From assembly GCF_003003775.1 (NCBI RefSeq), contig NZ_PVWJ01000055.1, forward strand, positions 1-32,999: DNA of 32,999 nucleotides, written 5' to 3'. Position 1 is the first letter of the stretch. Each line of letters starts with the position of its first letter. The stretch comes from Merismopedia glauca CCAP 1448/3 (GTDB lineage: Bacteria > Cyanobacteriota > Cyanobacteriia > Cyanobacteriales > CCAP-1448). A program made the position numbers and the translations under genes. Under the pieces are notes generated by a model. That model searched no databases and was not told where the DNA came from. It was given only the letters and a program-made list of their open reading frames with translations. Below are positions 22,436-31,097 of the stretch, one piece after another.

Positions 22436-25114
22436 TTACAACTCCAATGCCAAATGAACTGCTTCAACAATTTTAATACTTGTGTATCCTAAAGGGGCGA
22501 CTTTGGTAATAAATCCATCACCATCATAATGGATTCGCAGCTTCAAGTTTTCATCTTCTAACTTAAGATAATAAATTTCCTGAAAGTTGTTATGCTCAAT
22601 ACTTTGAATCAGTATCTTGTTTGTAGCGAGCTTTTCTTTAAGAAAATTGTAAACTTGTTTCTGAAAATCTGTTTCTAAGCGAACGCTTGATGTAATTAGC
22701 TCCCGAACATTAGATGCAAATTCAACTGGCTCTGATCTAATTGATTCAATTCTTGTAATTTGATATTTACCATTGTAATGTAATCGAATAGAACAAGAAG
22801 CTTGATTCACTCTATCCTCAAAATCATAAACCTCTTGGTAATTATGATGCTTATTGGAACATACATTAATTCCTTCAGATTTGATACTATCTACAATGTA
22901 TAAATAAAGATTTTTTAGGGGCTTATCAGAGATAGAGAATTGTGAAATGCTTCCACTGTCTACTTCAATATTAGGATCAAAGGCTATCAAATTAATAGGG
23001 CGAACAGAGTCAAGTTTGCCTTGCGTACTGTCCCAAATGACCTTATAAAAAGGTGTAATTTTGGGAATGTTTGACAAGATGATTTGTTCTTGAGGTATTG
23101 AAAGTAAAGTGTAAACCCAACGAAAATAAGACTCACTTGTTTTACCTTGTTCAATATCCATATTTGCAAAGACAGTTTTGAATTGCTGTCCTTGAGCGCG
23201 ATGTAAAGTTAGTGCATATCCAAATTTTAATCGAGCAGCATTAAAATAGGGATCATTACGCAGAAAATTGGATAATTCAAAACTATAGTTGGATTCTTCT
23301 ACATTACCTAAATTACTATTCTTCCAATATCTATCAAACTTTGTTTTTGTAGAAACAAATAGTGCTATAAGAGTATCCTTGTCAAGTTCAGGCTTATCAG
23401 CATACAGATAGTTCTTGAGGCAGAAAAACTCAATTTCTTTTGGAGTTTGAAGCAATTTTACTTTAAGTCTCAAAAAAGGAACTGTAATAGGATTTTCGCG
23501 TCCTTTAAGACGTTGCACCAATGGCTCAACATTTTCATTAACTTCTATTACCTCAGCAAAAGAATCATTTGATATATAAATAGGACGCTCAAAATCATCT
23601 TTATTTTCTAAAGAAAAACTGTTGTGGATATGTACAATATCACCTGAACTGATACTATTGCCACGTTTAAAAACATTTTGTCTTAACCAATTATTGAACT
23701 GATTAACTTCTGAATTGGAAAAGGCAATAAACTTTGTAGATATTGAATCTTTTAAGAATAATTCTTGGATTAATTGATGCTTAGAGGTTTGTTCAGATGG
23801 AGATTCAATAAGTTTTATCCCATCAGTAGCAATATCCATTTGATTGAATATCTTTTCATTTATGCGCTCTGCTAACTTTAAACAGTTAAGAATAAACAAA
23901 TCATTTTCTTTCTCAGGGAAAATATACTCAAGCACAACCTCATTTACCTGAAAACCAGTAACAGAGTGTAAGCGTTCGTTACATAGTGCTAACTCATCTG
24001 CTTTACCTCTTGTTATTTGAAATGGATCTCCAAGAAAAATAATTTGTCGTTCTGACTCTTTGAGGTTAATGAAACTAAGAAGATCTGTCAGGATTTGCCC
24101 ACTGCCGTAGCGCGAATCATCTGTCTCAAACTTTGAATCTGAAATCAAGTGGGCATCACCAATAATGTAAAGCTGATTTCTAGTATCCTTGTTATCAGTT
24201 AGTGCATAGATAAATTTTTCGTTGTCAAGCTTTGGATTTCGCGAATAGATATGAGTATAAACACTGTCTGCTTCGACTAAATAATGTGAGGCTAGACGAC
24301 GATTAGGTGCAAGAACAGAATAGTATCGACTTTTTTCTAATGCTTTAGAAGCAATAACATCAATTAATTGCTCCAAACCAGTTCCAATCATTCCAGAAAT
24401 GATTAAAATTCGTTCTGATGATTCTAGAAAATTTTCAATCTGAGAAATTGCAAACTGAAAAGAGCTAGGTAATTCCCGTTCATCTGTATCAACTACTTTT
24501 GTCGAAAAACTAACTGCTTTAACATCTGTTCCTACTGGTTTGTACTCAGGAATAGATAATGTCTTTGTAATGTAATCTAAATCTTGATTGGATAGACTAA
24601 TCCCACGGCTAGTAATTTGTGATAACCGCTCTATTACATGGTCAAAGTCAACTATGTGAAACCACCTTTCAATGTTGGGTGGTAATTGGCTATCATCAAA
24701 CGTAATAGATTTGTGAAAAAGCACTAGCCCAGATATATGTCCTAGATTTGGTTGAGTACCCGAAAGGAAACTAATTCTCTTTAAGACTTCAAGTAGTGCA
24801 AACTTGTTATCTCTGATTTGAATATATGGATTTTGCTTGTTACCCCCTCTAATTTCAACTTTATCTGCAAACCATTTACCATTTTCGGAAAACTTAATAA
24901 TTCCCCCATAGTCTTTGAAGTCAATAACAGTAATGCTGTCTTTCTTCAAAATTGCTGCATCAATCTCAGAGCCTTGACAATGAAAATTGCCCAGGAGAAG
25001 AACAATATCTTCTGAGTTACCCCAAACTTCTTCTAGCCTGCCCAATAACGCATCGAATATGCGATTCTCATGCATTGTTGTGTAAGGTTGTGTTCGATAT
25101 GCTTGGATAGCCAT
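22436..25114 (-). CDS. NERD nuclease-like / SF1 helicase-like fusion protein
   Basis: An 892-aa protein. Residues ~10-115 form a NERD (nuclease-related) domain with Glu50/Asp52 (GSEIDAAI) and Asp65-x-Lys67 (VIDFKDYGG). Residues ~215-700 have an SF1 (UvrD/RecD-like) layout: a Walker A position SGMIGTGLEQL (240-250) in which the usual Lys-Thr is Leu247-Glu248, Walker B-like YIIGDAHLIS (316-325), motif III LGDPFQI (361-367) and the late motif YALTLHRAQGQQF (633-645). Two similar C-terminal beta domains follow (~731-808, ~812-892), each with a CSIRLHYNG/LKLRIHYDG core. The missing Walker lysine suggests weak or absent ATP hydrolysis. It is the first gene of a tight two-gene operon with the OB-fold protein. 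Likely role: DNA or RNA targeting in a defence or conflict system (inference). Confidence 0.75.
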   Translation of the reverse strand: MAIQAYRTQPYTTMHENRIFDALLGRLEEVWGNSEDIVLLLGNFHCQGSEIDAAILKKDSITVIDFKDYGGIIKFSENGKWFADKVEIRGGNKQNPYIQIRDNKFALLEVLKRISFLSGTQPNLGHISGLVLFHKSITFDDSQLPPNIERWFHIVDFDHVIERLSQITSRGISLSNQDLDYITKTLSIPEYKPVGTDVKAVSFSTKVVDTDERELPSSFQFAISQIENFLESSERILIISGMIGTGLEQLIDVIASKALEKSRYYSVLAPNRRLASHYLVEADSVYTHIYSRNPKLDNEKFIYALTDNKDTRNQLYIIGDAHLISDSKFETDDSRYGSGQILTDLLSFINLKESERQIIFLGDPFQITRGKADELALCNERLHSVTGFQVNEVVLEYIFPEKENDLFILNCLKLAERINEKIFNQMDIATDGIKLIESPSEQTSKHQLIQELFLKDSISTKFIAFSNSEVNQFNNWLRQNVFKRGNSISSGDIVHIHNSFSLENKDDFERPIYISNDSFAEVIEVNENVEPLVQRLKGRENPITVPFLRLKVKLLQTPKEIEFFCLKNYLYADKPELDKDTLIALFVSTKTKFDRYWKNSNLGNVEESNYSFELSNFLRNDPYFNAARLKFGYALTLHRAQGQQFKTVFANMDIEQGKTSESYFRWVYTLLSIPQEQIILSNIPKITPFYKVIWDSTQGKLDSVRPINLIAFDPNIEVDSGSISQFSISDKPLKNLYLYIVDSIKSEGINVCSNKHHNYQEVYDFEDRVNQASCSIRLHYNGKYQITRIESIRSEPVEFASNVRELITSSVRLETDFQKQVYNFLKEKLATNKILIQSIEHNNFQEIYYLKLEDENLKLRIHYDGDGFITKVAPLGYTSIKIVEAVHLALEL

Positions 25115-25261
25115 TGATTATAGTGGCGAGTTGTAATACCTCAGTATATACGTGCTGGGTCTAGCATCCTACCAATATAAGTAGAAATTGCCAAGAATCG
25201 ACAAGTAAAAGGAGAAGCAGGAGAGTATAACTGATCTGACTAAACGGGCAACAACTTAGTT

Positions 25262-26137
25262 TTAAATTCCCACATATCGACGCAAAAAGCTATCTAAAGA
25301 TTCAAGTTTCATGTCAAACATTTCCTCTAGCTGAGCTACTTCACCAGGGGTGCAGAAAAACTCATTGGCTAGTAAGGTGCGTAAAGTTCCTAAAGCCTTT
25401 TGAGTTTGAGGTTGCAGAAAACCAATTGCACTCCTAATTCCATCAAAAGCTACCAGTGGTGGATTAATAATAATAGGTTCGCGATTAAATAATCTGCCAA
25501 AGATGCGGGGAATATCCTGTCTTTGTAAAATATCCGCTCCACCGACAGCTAAAACTTGATTTTTTGCCCCAGGTACTGTCACCGAGTCGATCGCAATTTT
25601 CGCCAAGTCATCGGTACTAACTATTGAAGTCCGAGATTTGGGATCGCCGATCAGGACGTAAATCCCCGTTTGGCGAAATGTTTCGGCTAAACCCAGTAAA
25701 TTGGACGCAAAACCAGCCGGACGCAAAATGGTGTAATTTAACCCACTAGCTTGTAAATACTTCTCTACGGCTCGTTTAGCCTTAAATGCGGGAGCGTCTT
25801 CATAGCCTCGATCTGCCCCTAAAACTGAAATAAAAACAAAATGCTCGACTCCATTGGCTTTAGCTGCATCAATCAGGTCAATGTTAGCTCGATAATCTAA
25901 ATCTTGAGGCGATCGCCCAGATCCATGCGCGCTAATTACATATTTCACTCCCTGACAGGCTCTCTCAATATCCCGAACTTGGCGTAAATCACCAATCAAG
26001 ATTTCTGCACCTTTATCTTCTAATTCTCGATAATGAGAGGTCAAGCGGACGAATGCTTTGACGGGAATCTCTTGTTCCCTTAGCCGTCGCACGATCCGAC
26101 GACCTAATCCCCCAGTTGCTCCAGTCACTAAAAACAT
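25262..26137 (-). CDS. NAD(P)-binding SDR-family (NmrA-like) protein
   Basis: A 291-aa atypical short-chain dehydrogenase. The N-terminal nucleotide-binding loop is VTGATGGLGRRIVRRL (4-19), followed by VKAFVR, the acidic GDLRQ after strand 3, and FVFISVLGAD around strand 5. The C-terminal half has the family segment NYTILRPAGFASN. There is no clear Tyr-x3-Lys catalytic pair, which fits NmrA/HSCARG-type NAD(P) sensors or isoflavone-reductase-like enzymes; related cyanobacterial proteins (e.g. Ycf39 type) act in pigment-protein assembly. The substrate cannot be named. It starts 31 nt after the restriction-modification gene on the same strand, so it is possibly read from the same transcript. Confidence 0.82.
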   Translation of the reverse strand: MFLVTGATGGLGRRIVRRLREQEIPVKAFVRLTSHYRELEDKGAEILIGDLRQVRDIERACQGVKYVISAHGSGRSPQDLDYRANIDLIDAAKANGVEHFVFISVLGADRGYEDAPAFKAKRAVEKYLQASGLNYTILRPAGFASNLLGLAETFRQTGIYVLIGDPKSRTSIVSTDDLAKIAIDSVTVPGAKNQVLAVGGADILQRQDIPRIFGRLFNREPIIINPPLVAFDGIRSAIGFLQPQTQKALGTLRTLLANEFFCTPGEVAQLEEMFDMKLESLDSFLRRYVGI

Positions 26138-26168
26138 AATTTTAAGCCTTTCTTTCCATCATACGCGC

Positions 26169-28682
26169 TCAAATTTTGAATGTGGGATGCTCCCCGTCTT
26201 CATAAGGACCAAGGAACCTTTCCCCGTCAAAATGAATCATATGTTCGGGTTGATCTGCTACCCATACCTCTGTTTCCCAAGAAATTTCAGCAAGATAGCG
26301 AGTCATCTCTCTGCGACTCGTAAAAGCAGTAACAAAGACTAATCCTTTACTACTTGACTGAAATATTTGTCTTAGCTCATTACGACGTTTCAAGCTGATT
26401 GGCCCATGACTGGTTACCGCTTCCACCAAAACAAGCCAATCTTGCTGCTGGTAGTGAACTACAAGATCGGGCATTTTTCCATGAGGATCTAATTCGAGTC
26501 CCATCTCTTTCATCTTTTGAGCTTCATTGATGACAAATTTATCTCCAGCATCACCGATATACAGAACAATGCCTCCTGGCGTAAATCTTGGGCAAAAATT
26601 CTCGACAATACTTTTTATCAATTGGTTCTGACCCCCTGATGAAAGTTGAATTGATCGACCATCAGGTAAAGTTACAGGAATAAAAGGTAGGTTTCGATCT
26701 TTTTCGAGCAAAAAGTTTTCTACTGAAGCTCTGTATTCTTCTATTGAGTTTTCCCAACTACTAGCGCCATAATTTTTTAGAAGTCGCAATGCAGGGGCAG
26801 AAAGTTTGTAGCAGTAATCCTGGCTATTAACAGCCCTATCAGATTGGTCGGGATTTTCGATAACTAACCCCATCTGGACAAATGGCTGAATAGACTCTTT
26901 CCTAATAGATTCACGAGAATTGGGTTTATACTCAACACCATAAAACTGTTTGAACCACTGCATCATTTGAGTGATGCCAAGCTTGGGATCGGTTGATTGA
27001 TTCCAAAGTGTTTCAGTTTGAATATCTGCTAACGCCAGTAAACACAGTGCAGAACGAATATTTTGTTGTTTTCTTGGTGCAGTAATTGTCTTAAGAATAT
27101 CAAGTGCTTCATTAACACGTTTATTATTTTTGACTACTGCTGTAACTTTGCTCATAATAGGTAAGATTTGATGAACGAGTGCATCCACTTGGTCTTGGTC
27201 AAAAACAGCATCACCAATTTTTTCTCCTAATTGCATTAAATCTTCTTTGCATGGATATCTAATCCTGCGTAAGTCTGTGGCATTAACTTGTGTATGTCCA
27301 CTGAATTGGCGGAAATAGTTATCAAATAAAGTTGAATTTAGAAATGCTGTTAGACCCTGTGCCAGGTGTACATTCATCCCGATTCCGTTAGCATGGTAAT
27401 AGTTAAGGTGATTTTCAATACCAATAGCTGGTGCATTTATAGGAGGGCATACGGCAGCAATAATACGCCGTTTCTCCTCTTTAGCAGAAAAACGCTTTAC
27501 TAAAACATACCAACCTGGATGAACTAACCATTTTGAAGTTTCTTCGTTTTTCTCAATAGCTATTGGCTTGCGAGGTTTGGTTGGTGGAAAATAGACTTTG
27601 CCAGCTTTCACCGATTCTGGATAAAAAAGAGGAACATCACGATCGCCTAAGCAATTTCTCAAAGCAGATTTAAGACGAAAATCAACCACTGGCCCTGTTG
27701 ACACCTCTACACCAAGTTCTTCCAAGGTTGAGGGAAACTTTTCCATCTGTACTTTTAAAAAGTTTTCCAATGAATTGGTAACGATATGGATTATATTATC
27801 TGAATCCCTTTCCTCAACCACCTCACTGTAAGGAACAAATCTGATCTCTGAAAATTCTTTCATTTCATCTTTGATGTTATTTGTTACTTCTATAAATTCA
27901 GGTTTTTCTGCTGTTTTAATAGCATGAAATATAACATTTTCTTGTAATATACTGTCATCTGAAAAAGCTTCTAAACGACTCTCAAAAAGATGAATCTTAT
28001 TCAGTGACATTTCTTTGAGAAAAGCTTTACGGAAGGTGCGAAAATATGTGCCATTACAAAAGCTTCGAGGTGTAATGGCAGCCATTTCACCACCTTCAGC
28101 CAGATGTAACATAGCAAGCCAAACAAAAGCACTGTACAAATTGACTGTATCAATTCCTAGACTTAAGAGAATTTTTTTTTCTAACGATTTACTGTTTATC
28201 TTTCTATAAGGTGGGTTCAGAATTGTGTGAGTGAAATAACTGCGGGATGTAGCTAACAGTGGCAAAGCAATTTCCGCACTAGCCTCGATAAAACTTTGAT
28301 GATGTAAACAGTAATCTGCCTGAATTCCGTGCTTCTTTAAAGAAGAGCAGCACTCTAGAAGACACTGTTCTAAAGGTGCCAAAAAACTTGCTTCTACTTC
28401 ATAAACAGTCATAAAGCAACTTTCAACATTTTGAGATTTTGCCAATAACTGCTCGACAAAGGCAGCAGTAAGCATCCCTACTCCAGCACCAGGGTCCAGA
28501 AGACTAATATGACCTGAAAGATTGCTAAACTGATTCGCCAGAAAACGAGCAATCGGTGCTGGAGTTAAAAACTGTCCTAATTCACTACGCTGCTTCAGAT
28601 TCAGTCTTGAGGAGCAATGAATCTGGGTAATGTCAGTAGAGTCTGTGATGAACGTCGTCATACTGTCAATTAACTCTCTCAT
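26169..28682 (-). CDS. Fused adenine DNA methyltransferase / PstI-BsuBI-type restriction enzyme
   Basis: About 837 aa from ATG 28682 (MRELIDSMTTF); ATG 28661 is also possible, and a TTG at 28754 would extend into poorly conserved sequence. The N-terminal half is a DNA N6-adenine methyltransferase with a LKQRSELGQFLTPAPIA start, SAM motif LDPGAGVGML (~62-71) and catalytic NPPY (~156-159). The last ~300 residues match the BsuBI/PstI endonuclease family: a helical region, then VLYIGDAGDKFV, HGKMPDLVVHY and WLVLVEAVTSHGPISLKRR with the Asp...Glu active-site pattern, ending EHMIHFDGERFLGPY. BsuBI and PstI cut CTGCAG; no CTGCAG was found in this window. It is therefore a single-chain restriction-modification protein, divergent from thrB. 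HIP1 octamers are absent from the gene. Confidence 0.88.
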   Translation of the reverse strand: MRELIDSMTTFITDSTDITQIHCSSRLNLKQRSELGQFLTPAPIARFLANQFSNLSGHISLLDPGAGVGMLTAAFVEQLLAKSQNVESCFMTVYEVEASFLAPLEQCLLECCSSLKKHGIQADYCLHHQSFIEASAEIALPLLATSRSYFTHTILNPPYRKINSKSLEKKILLSLGIDTVNLYSAFVWLAMLHLAEGGEMAAITPRSFCNGTYFRTFRKAFLKEMSLNKIHLFESRLEAFSDDSILQENVIFHAIKTAEKPEFIEVTNNIKDEMKEFSEIRFVPYSEVVEERDSDNIIHIVTNSLENFLKVQMEKFPSTLEELGVEVSTGPVVDFRLKSALRNCLGDRDVPLFYPESVKAGKVYFPPTKPRKPIAIEKNEETSKWLVHPGWYVLVKRFSAKEEKRRIIAAVCPPINAPAIGIENHLNYYHANGIGMNVHLAQGLTAFLNSTLFDNYFRQFSGHTQVNATDLRRIRYPCKEDLMQLGEKIGDAVFDQDQVDALVHQILPIMSKVTAVVKNNKRVNEALDILKTITAPRKQQNIRSALCLLALADIQTETLWNQSTDPKLGITQMMQWFKQFYGVEYKPNSRESIRKESIQPFVQMGLVIENPDQSDRAVNSQDYCYKLSAPALRLLKNYGASSWENSIEEYRASVENFLLEKDRNLPFIPVTLPDGRSIQLSSGGQNQLIKSIVENFCPRFTPGGIVLYIGDAGDKFVINEAQKMKEMGLELDPHGKMPDLVVHYQQQDWLVLVEAVTSHGPISLKRRNELRQIFQSSSKGLVFVTAFTSRREMTRYLAEISWETEVWVADQPEHMIHFDGERFLGPYEDGEHPTFKI

Positions 28683-28778
28683 TTGGGATGTGATACCAAG
28701 TATCAGTAGTAGCTGCAATCTGGATGACTTCCATGAGATGCTAGGGGATGGCAAAACTCAGAATATTATCTAAGCTAC

Positions 28779-29699
28779 ATGAGTGCGATCGCTATTACTG
28801 TTCCTGGTACAACGGCTAACTTAGGACCTGGATTTGACTGCTTGGGAGCAGCTTTAACTATCTATAATCGATTTGGTTTTAGCTTGTCTCAAACTACTAC
28901 CACAATCGCAGTAACAGGATTAGAAGCTGCTAGAGTCGGTACAGATGAGAGTAATTTAGTCTATCAGTCATTTTTAAAGCTATATCAGCACATAAATCGA
29001 ACTCCACCTGCTGTAAATATCGAAATTGAGTTAGGAGTACCTCTAGCTAGGGGTTTAGGGAGTTCGGCGACGGCGATCGCAGGTGGGTTAGTTGGTGCTA
29101 ATATTTTGGCTGGTTCTCCTTTATCAATGCCAGAGATTGTAGATTTAGCGATAGAGATTGAGGGACATCCAGATAATGTAGTTCCTGCTATTTTAGGCGG
29201 TTGTAAGCTAGCAGCCACTAATATGGCTGGTAATTGGGTCATCTGCGACTTAAATTGGCATAGTGAAGTTATCCCAGTCGTCGCCATTCCCAACTTTGAA
29301 CTATCTACCGCAGACGCGCGACGGGTTTTACCAGATAGTTATGCTCGCGCTGATGCCATTTTTAATACGGCTCATTTGGGGTTATTATTGCGGGGGTTAG
29401 AATCTGGTAACCAAGATTGGTTGAGTGCCGCTTTACAAGATCGGATTCATCAGCCATATCGTCAAGCTTTGATTCAGGGATATACAAAGGTTCAGACAGC
29501 AGCTATTGAAGTTGGTGCCTATGGCATGGTAATTAGTGGTGCAGGGCCAACTTTATTAGCTTTGACAGATGCTCAAAGTGCTGATGGTGTAGTTACCGCG
29601 ATGGAATCAGCTTGGAAACGAGAAGGGATTGAAGCCGATGTGCGATCGCTCCATCTTGACTATACAGGACTTCAATTTGAGAATAGACCTCTTGCATAA
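28779..29699 (+). CDS. thrB: Homoserine kinase
   Basis: A 306-aa GHMP-family kinase that phosphorylates L-homoserine with ATP, the penultimate step of threonine synthesis. Diagnostic features are the N-terminal VPGTTANLGPGFDCLG, the ATP-binding loop VPLARGLGSSATA (87-99), and the C-terminal GAYGMVISGAGPTLLAL. The start ATG 28779 overlaps a HIP1 octamer; transcription diverges from the restriction-modification gene ~97 nt away. The last codons (RPLA and stop) are encoded by the end of a small transposon-like element (29684-29869), so the native C-terminus was probably slightly different. The core is intact and presumably active. Confidence 0.95.
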   Translation: MSAIAITVPGTTANLGPGFDCLGAALTIYNRFGFSLSQTTTTIAVTGLEAARVGTDESNLVYQSFLKLYQHINRTPPAVNIEIELGVPLARGLGSSATAIAGGLVGANILAGSPLSMPEIVDLAIEIEGHPDNVVPAILGGCKLAATNMAGNWVICDLNWHSEVIPVVAIPNFELSTADARRVLPDSYARADAIFNTAHLGLLLRGLESGNQDWLSAALQDRIHQPYRQALIQGYTKVQTAAIEVGAYGMVISGAGPTLLALTDAQSADGVVTAMESAWKREGIEADVRSLHLDYTGLQFENRPLA

Positions 29700-29869
29700 G
29701 TCCGATATTTCTGGCGTATCGGGAATCGGGATATGCGCTGCGCGCAGCCTGCGGCTACGGGAGTCGGGAATCGTTTCCAGCACTAAAGAGTTGGATTTCT
29801 CTGATTAATTAAAAAGTGTCTCAAACCCTTAGCGTGAAACAATATTGCTTTAGTTTCGCAAGAGGTCTA
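29684..29869. mobile_element. Transposon-like remnant (MITE) with 12-bp inverted ends
   Basis: TAGACCTCTTGC (29684-29695) and its exact complement GCAAGAGGTCTA (29858-29869) bound a 186-bp segment. The ends begin and finish with TA, compatible with TA target duplication of IS630/Tc1-type elements, and resemble insertion-sequence ends common in cyanobacteria. There is no transposase; the core contains heptamer-like GGGAATC repeats and the GCTGCGCGCAGC palindrome near 29738-29749. The left end overlaps the thrB stop codon. Confidence 0.6.
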
Positions 29870-29998
29870 ATATACCTGGAGATTAACGTATCAATATTTC
29901 CGTCAAAATCTGAAATCAGGTTTCGATAGTCCAACGCTGACCATAGACACAACTTAATATTATTAATAAAGGGTTTTTTCACCAGGGAGTCAGAAACT

Positions 29999-30892
29999 GT
30001 GGTTGTCAAACCAGAGTGGTTGCGGGTTAAAGCACCGCAGTGGGAACGGGTCGGCAGTGTTAAAGATATTTTGCGAGATTTGCAGCTAAATACAGTTTGC
30101 GAAGAAGCTTCTTGTCCGAATATTGGCGAATGTTTTCAGGCAGGTACAGCAACTTTTTTAATTATGGGACCTGCTTGCACCAGAGCTTGTCCTTACTGCG
30201 ACATAGATTTTGAGAAACAGCCGAAAGCTTTAGATCCGACGGAACCAGAACGCTTAGCCGAAGCGGTGCGTCGTTTGAAGCTGAATCACGTAGTTATCAC
30301 TTCTGTCAATCGCGATGACTTACCAGATGGGGGTGCGTCTCAATTCGATCGCTGCATCCAGCAAGTGAGATTGCTTTCTCCAGGGACGACGATTGAAGTT
30401 TTAATTCCCGATATGTGCGGCAATTGGCAAGCTCTAGAGGCGATATTAGCAGCCAATCCCGAAGTTTTGAATCATAATACCGAAACTATACCCCGCTTAT
30501 ATAAACGAGTTCGTCCTCAAGGTAAATACGATCGCTCCCTCGAATTGTTACAGAAAACCCGCCAATTGGCTCCTTGGGTTTACAGCAAATCTGGCATTAT
30601 GGTGGGATTGGGAGAAACTGACGCGGAAGTCAGAGCAGTGATGGAGGATTTACGACGGGTAGATTGCGATATTTTGACTATCGGACAGTATTTGCAGCCT
30701 TCAGCTAAACATTTAGGGGTAGTTGAATTTGTCACTCCAGAACAGTTTGATGCATGGCGAGAGTATGGCGCAAGTGTCGGCTTTTTACAGGTAGTATCTT
30801 CGCCTTTGACTCGCAGTTCCTATCATGCTGAAGAAGTGAGAGCTTTAATGGCAGCATATCCCCGTTTACCTGCGAAAACAGCACTTATATAG
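29999..30892 (+). CDS. lipA: Lipoyl synthase
   Basis: A 297-aa radical-SAM enzyme that inserts two sulfurs into octanoyl groups on the E2 and GcvH lipoyl domains. Both iron-sulfur sites are visible: auxiliary cluster Cys34, Cys39, Cys45 ([12 protein letters not shown]) and radical-SAM Cys60, Cys64, Cys67 (CTRACPYC). Conserved [10 protein letters not shown], a [10 protein letters not shown] segment and the C-terminal RSSYHAEE (the serine ligand of the auxiliary cluster) are present. The start is GTG 29999, with AGGGAG at 29984-29989 (9-nt spacing). It could be LipA1 or LipA2, because many cyanobacteria carry two. No lipB is adjacent. Confidence 0.95.
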   Translation: MVVKPEWLRVKAPQWERVGSVKDILRDLQLNTVCEEASCPNIGECFQAGTATFLIMGPACTRACPYCDIDFEKQPKALDPTEPERLAEAVRRLKLNHVVITSVNRDDLPDGGASQFDRCIQQVRLLSPGTTIEVLIPDMCGNWQALEAILAANPEVLNHNTETIPRLYKRVRPQGKYDRSLELLQKTRQLAPWVYSKSGIMVGLGETDAEVRAVMEDLRRVDCDILTIGQYLQPSAKHLGVVEFVTPEQFDAWREYGASVGFLQVVSSPLTRSSYHAEEVRALMAAYPRLPAKTALI

Positions 30893-30931
30893 CATTCCTA
30901 AATGATTGATAAGATTTACTGTAGAGCAGGA

Positions 30932-30958
30932 GTGGGACAGCCGAGACGGCTATCCCAC
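30932..30958. repeat. 27-nt palindrome after lipA
   Basis: Arms GTGGGACAGCCG (30932-30943) and CGGCTATCCCAC (30947-30958) have one C-A mismatch around an AGA loop. It lies 40 nt past the lipA stop and may act as a transcript end, although no T-run follows. The architecture (12+3+12) matches the palindrome in the PEP-CTERM gene. Confidence 0.7.
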
Positions 30959-31086
30959 AACTCGTTTATGATTGCTATAGCAGTTTGAGATTTCGTTGAG
31001 TACTCAGTGACAGGCAAAATGCCTAGACAACAAGAGTTTCAGAGAATCAATTTGTACTTGACCCCATATTTCCCGAAGTAATCGCG

Positions 31087-31092
31087 AGGAGG
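31087..31092 (+). promoter_or_regulatory. Shine-Dalgarno that decides the gpsA start
   Basis: AGGAGG (31087-31092) overlaps the GTG at 31092 and sits 5 nt before TTG 31098, making TTG 31098 the most likely initiation codon. Confidence 0.65.
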
Positions 31093-31097
31093 TGAAG

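Noticed and set aside
26058-26342. Plus-strand open frame of 94 codons
   Set aside because: Antisense to the junction of the SDR and restriction-modification genes; no domain or ribosome site.
29821-30009. Open frame of 62 codons on the minus strand between thrB and lipA
   Set aside because: It overlaps the transposon-like element's right end and the lipA start region; no recognisable domain or ribosome site.
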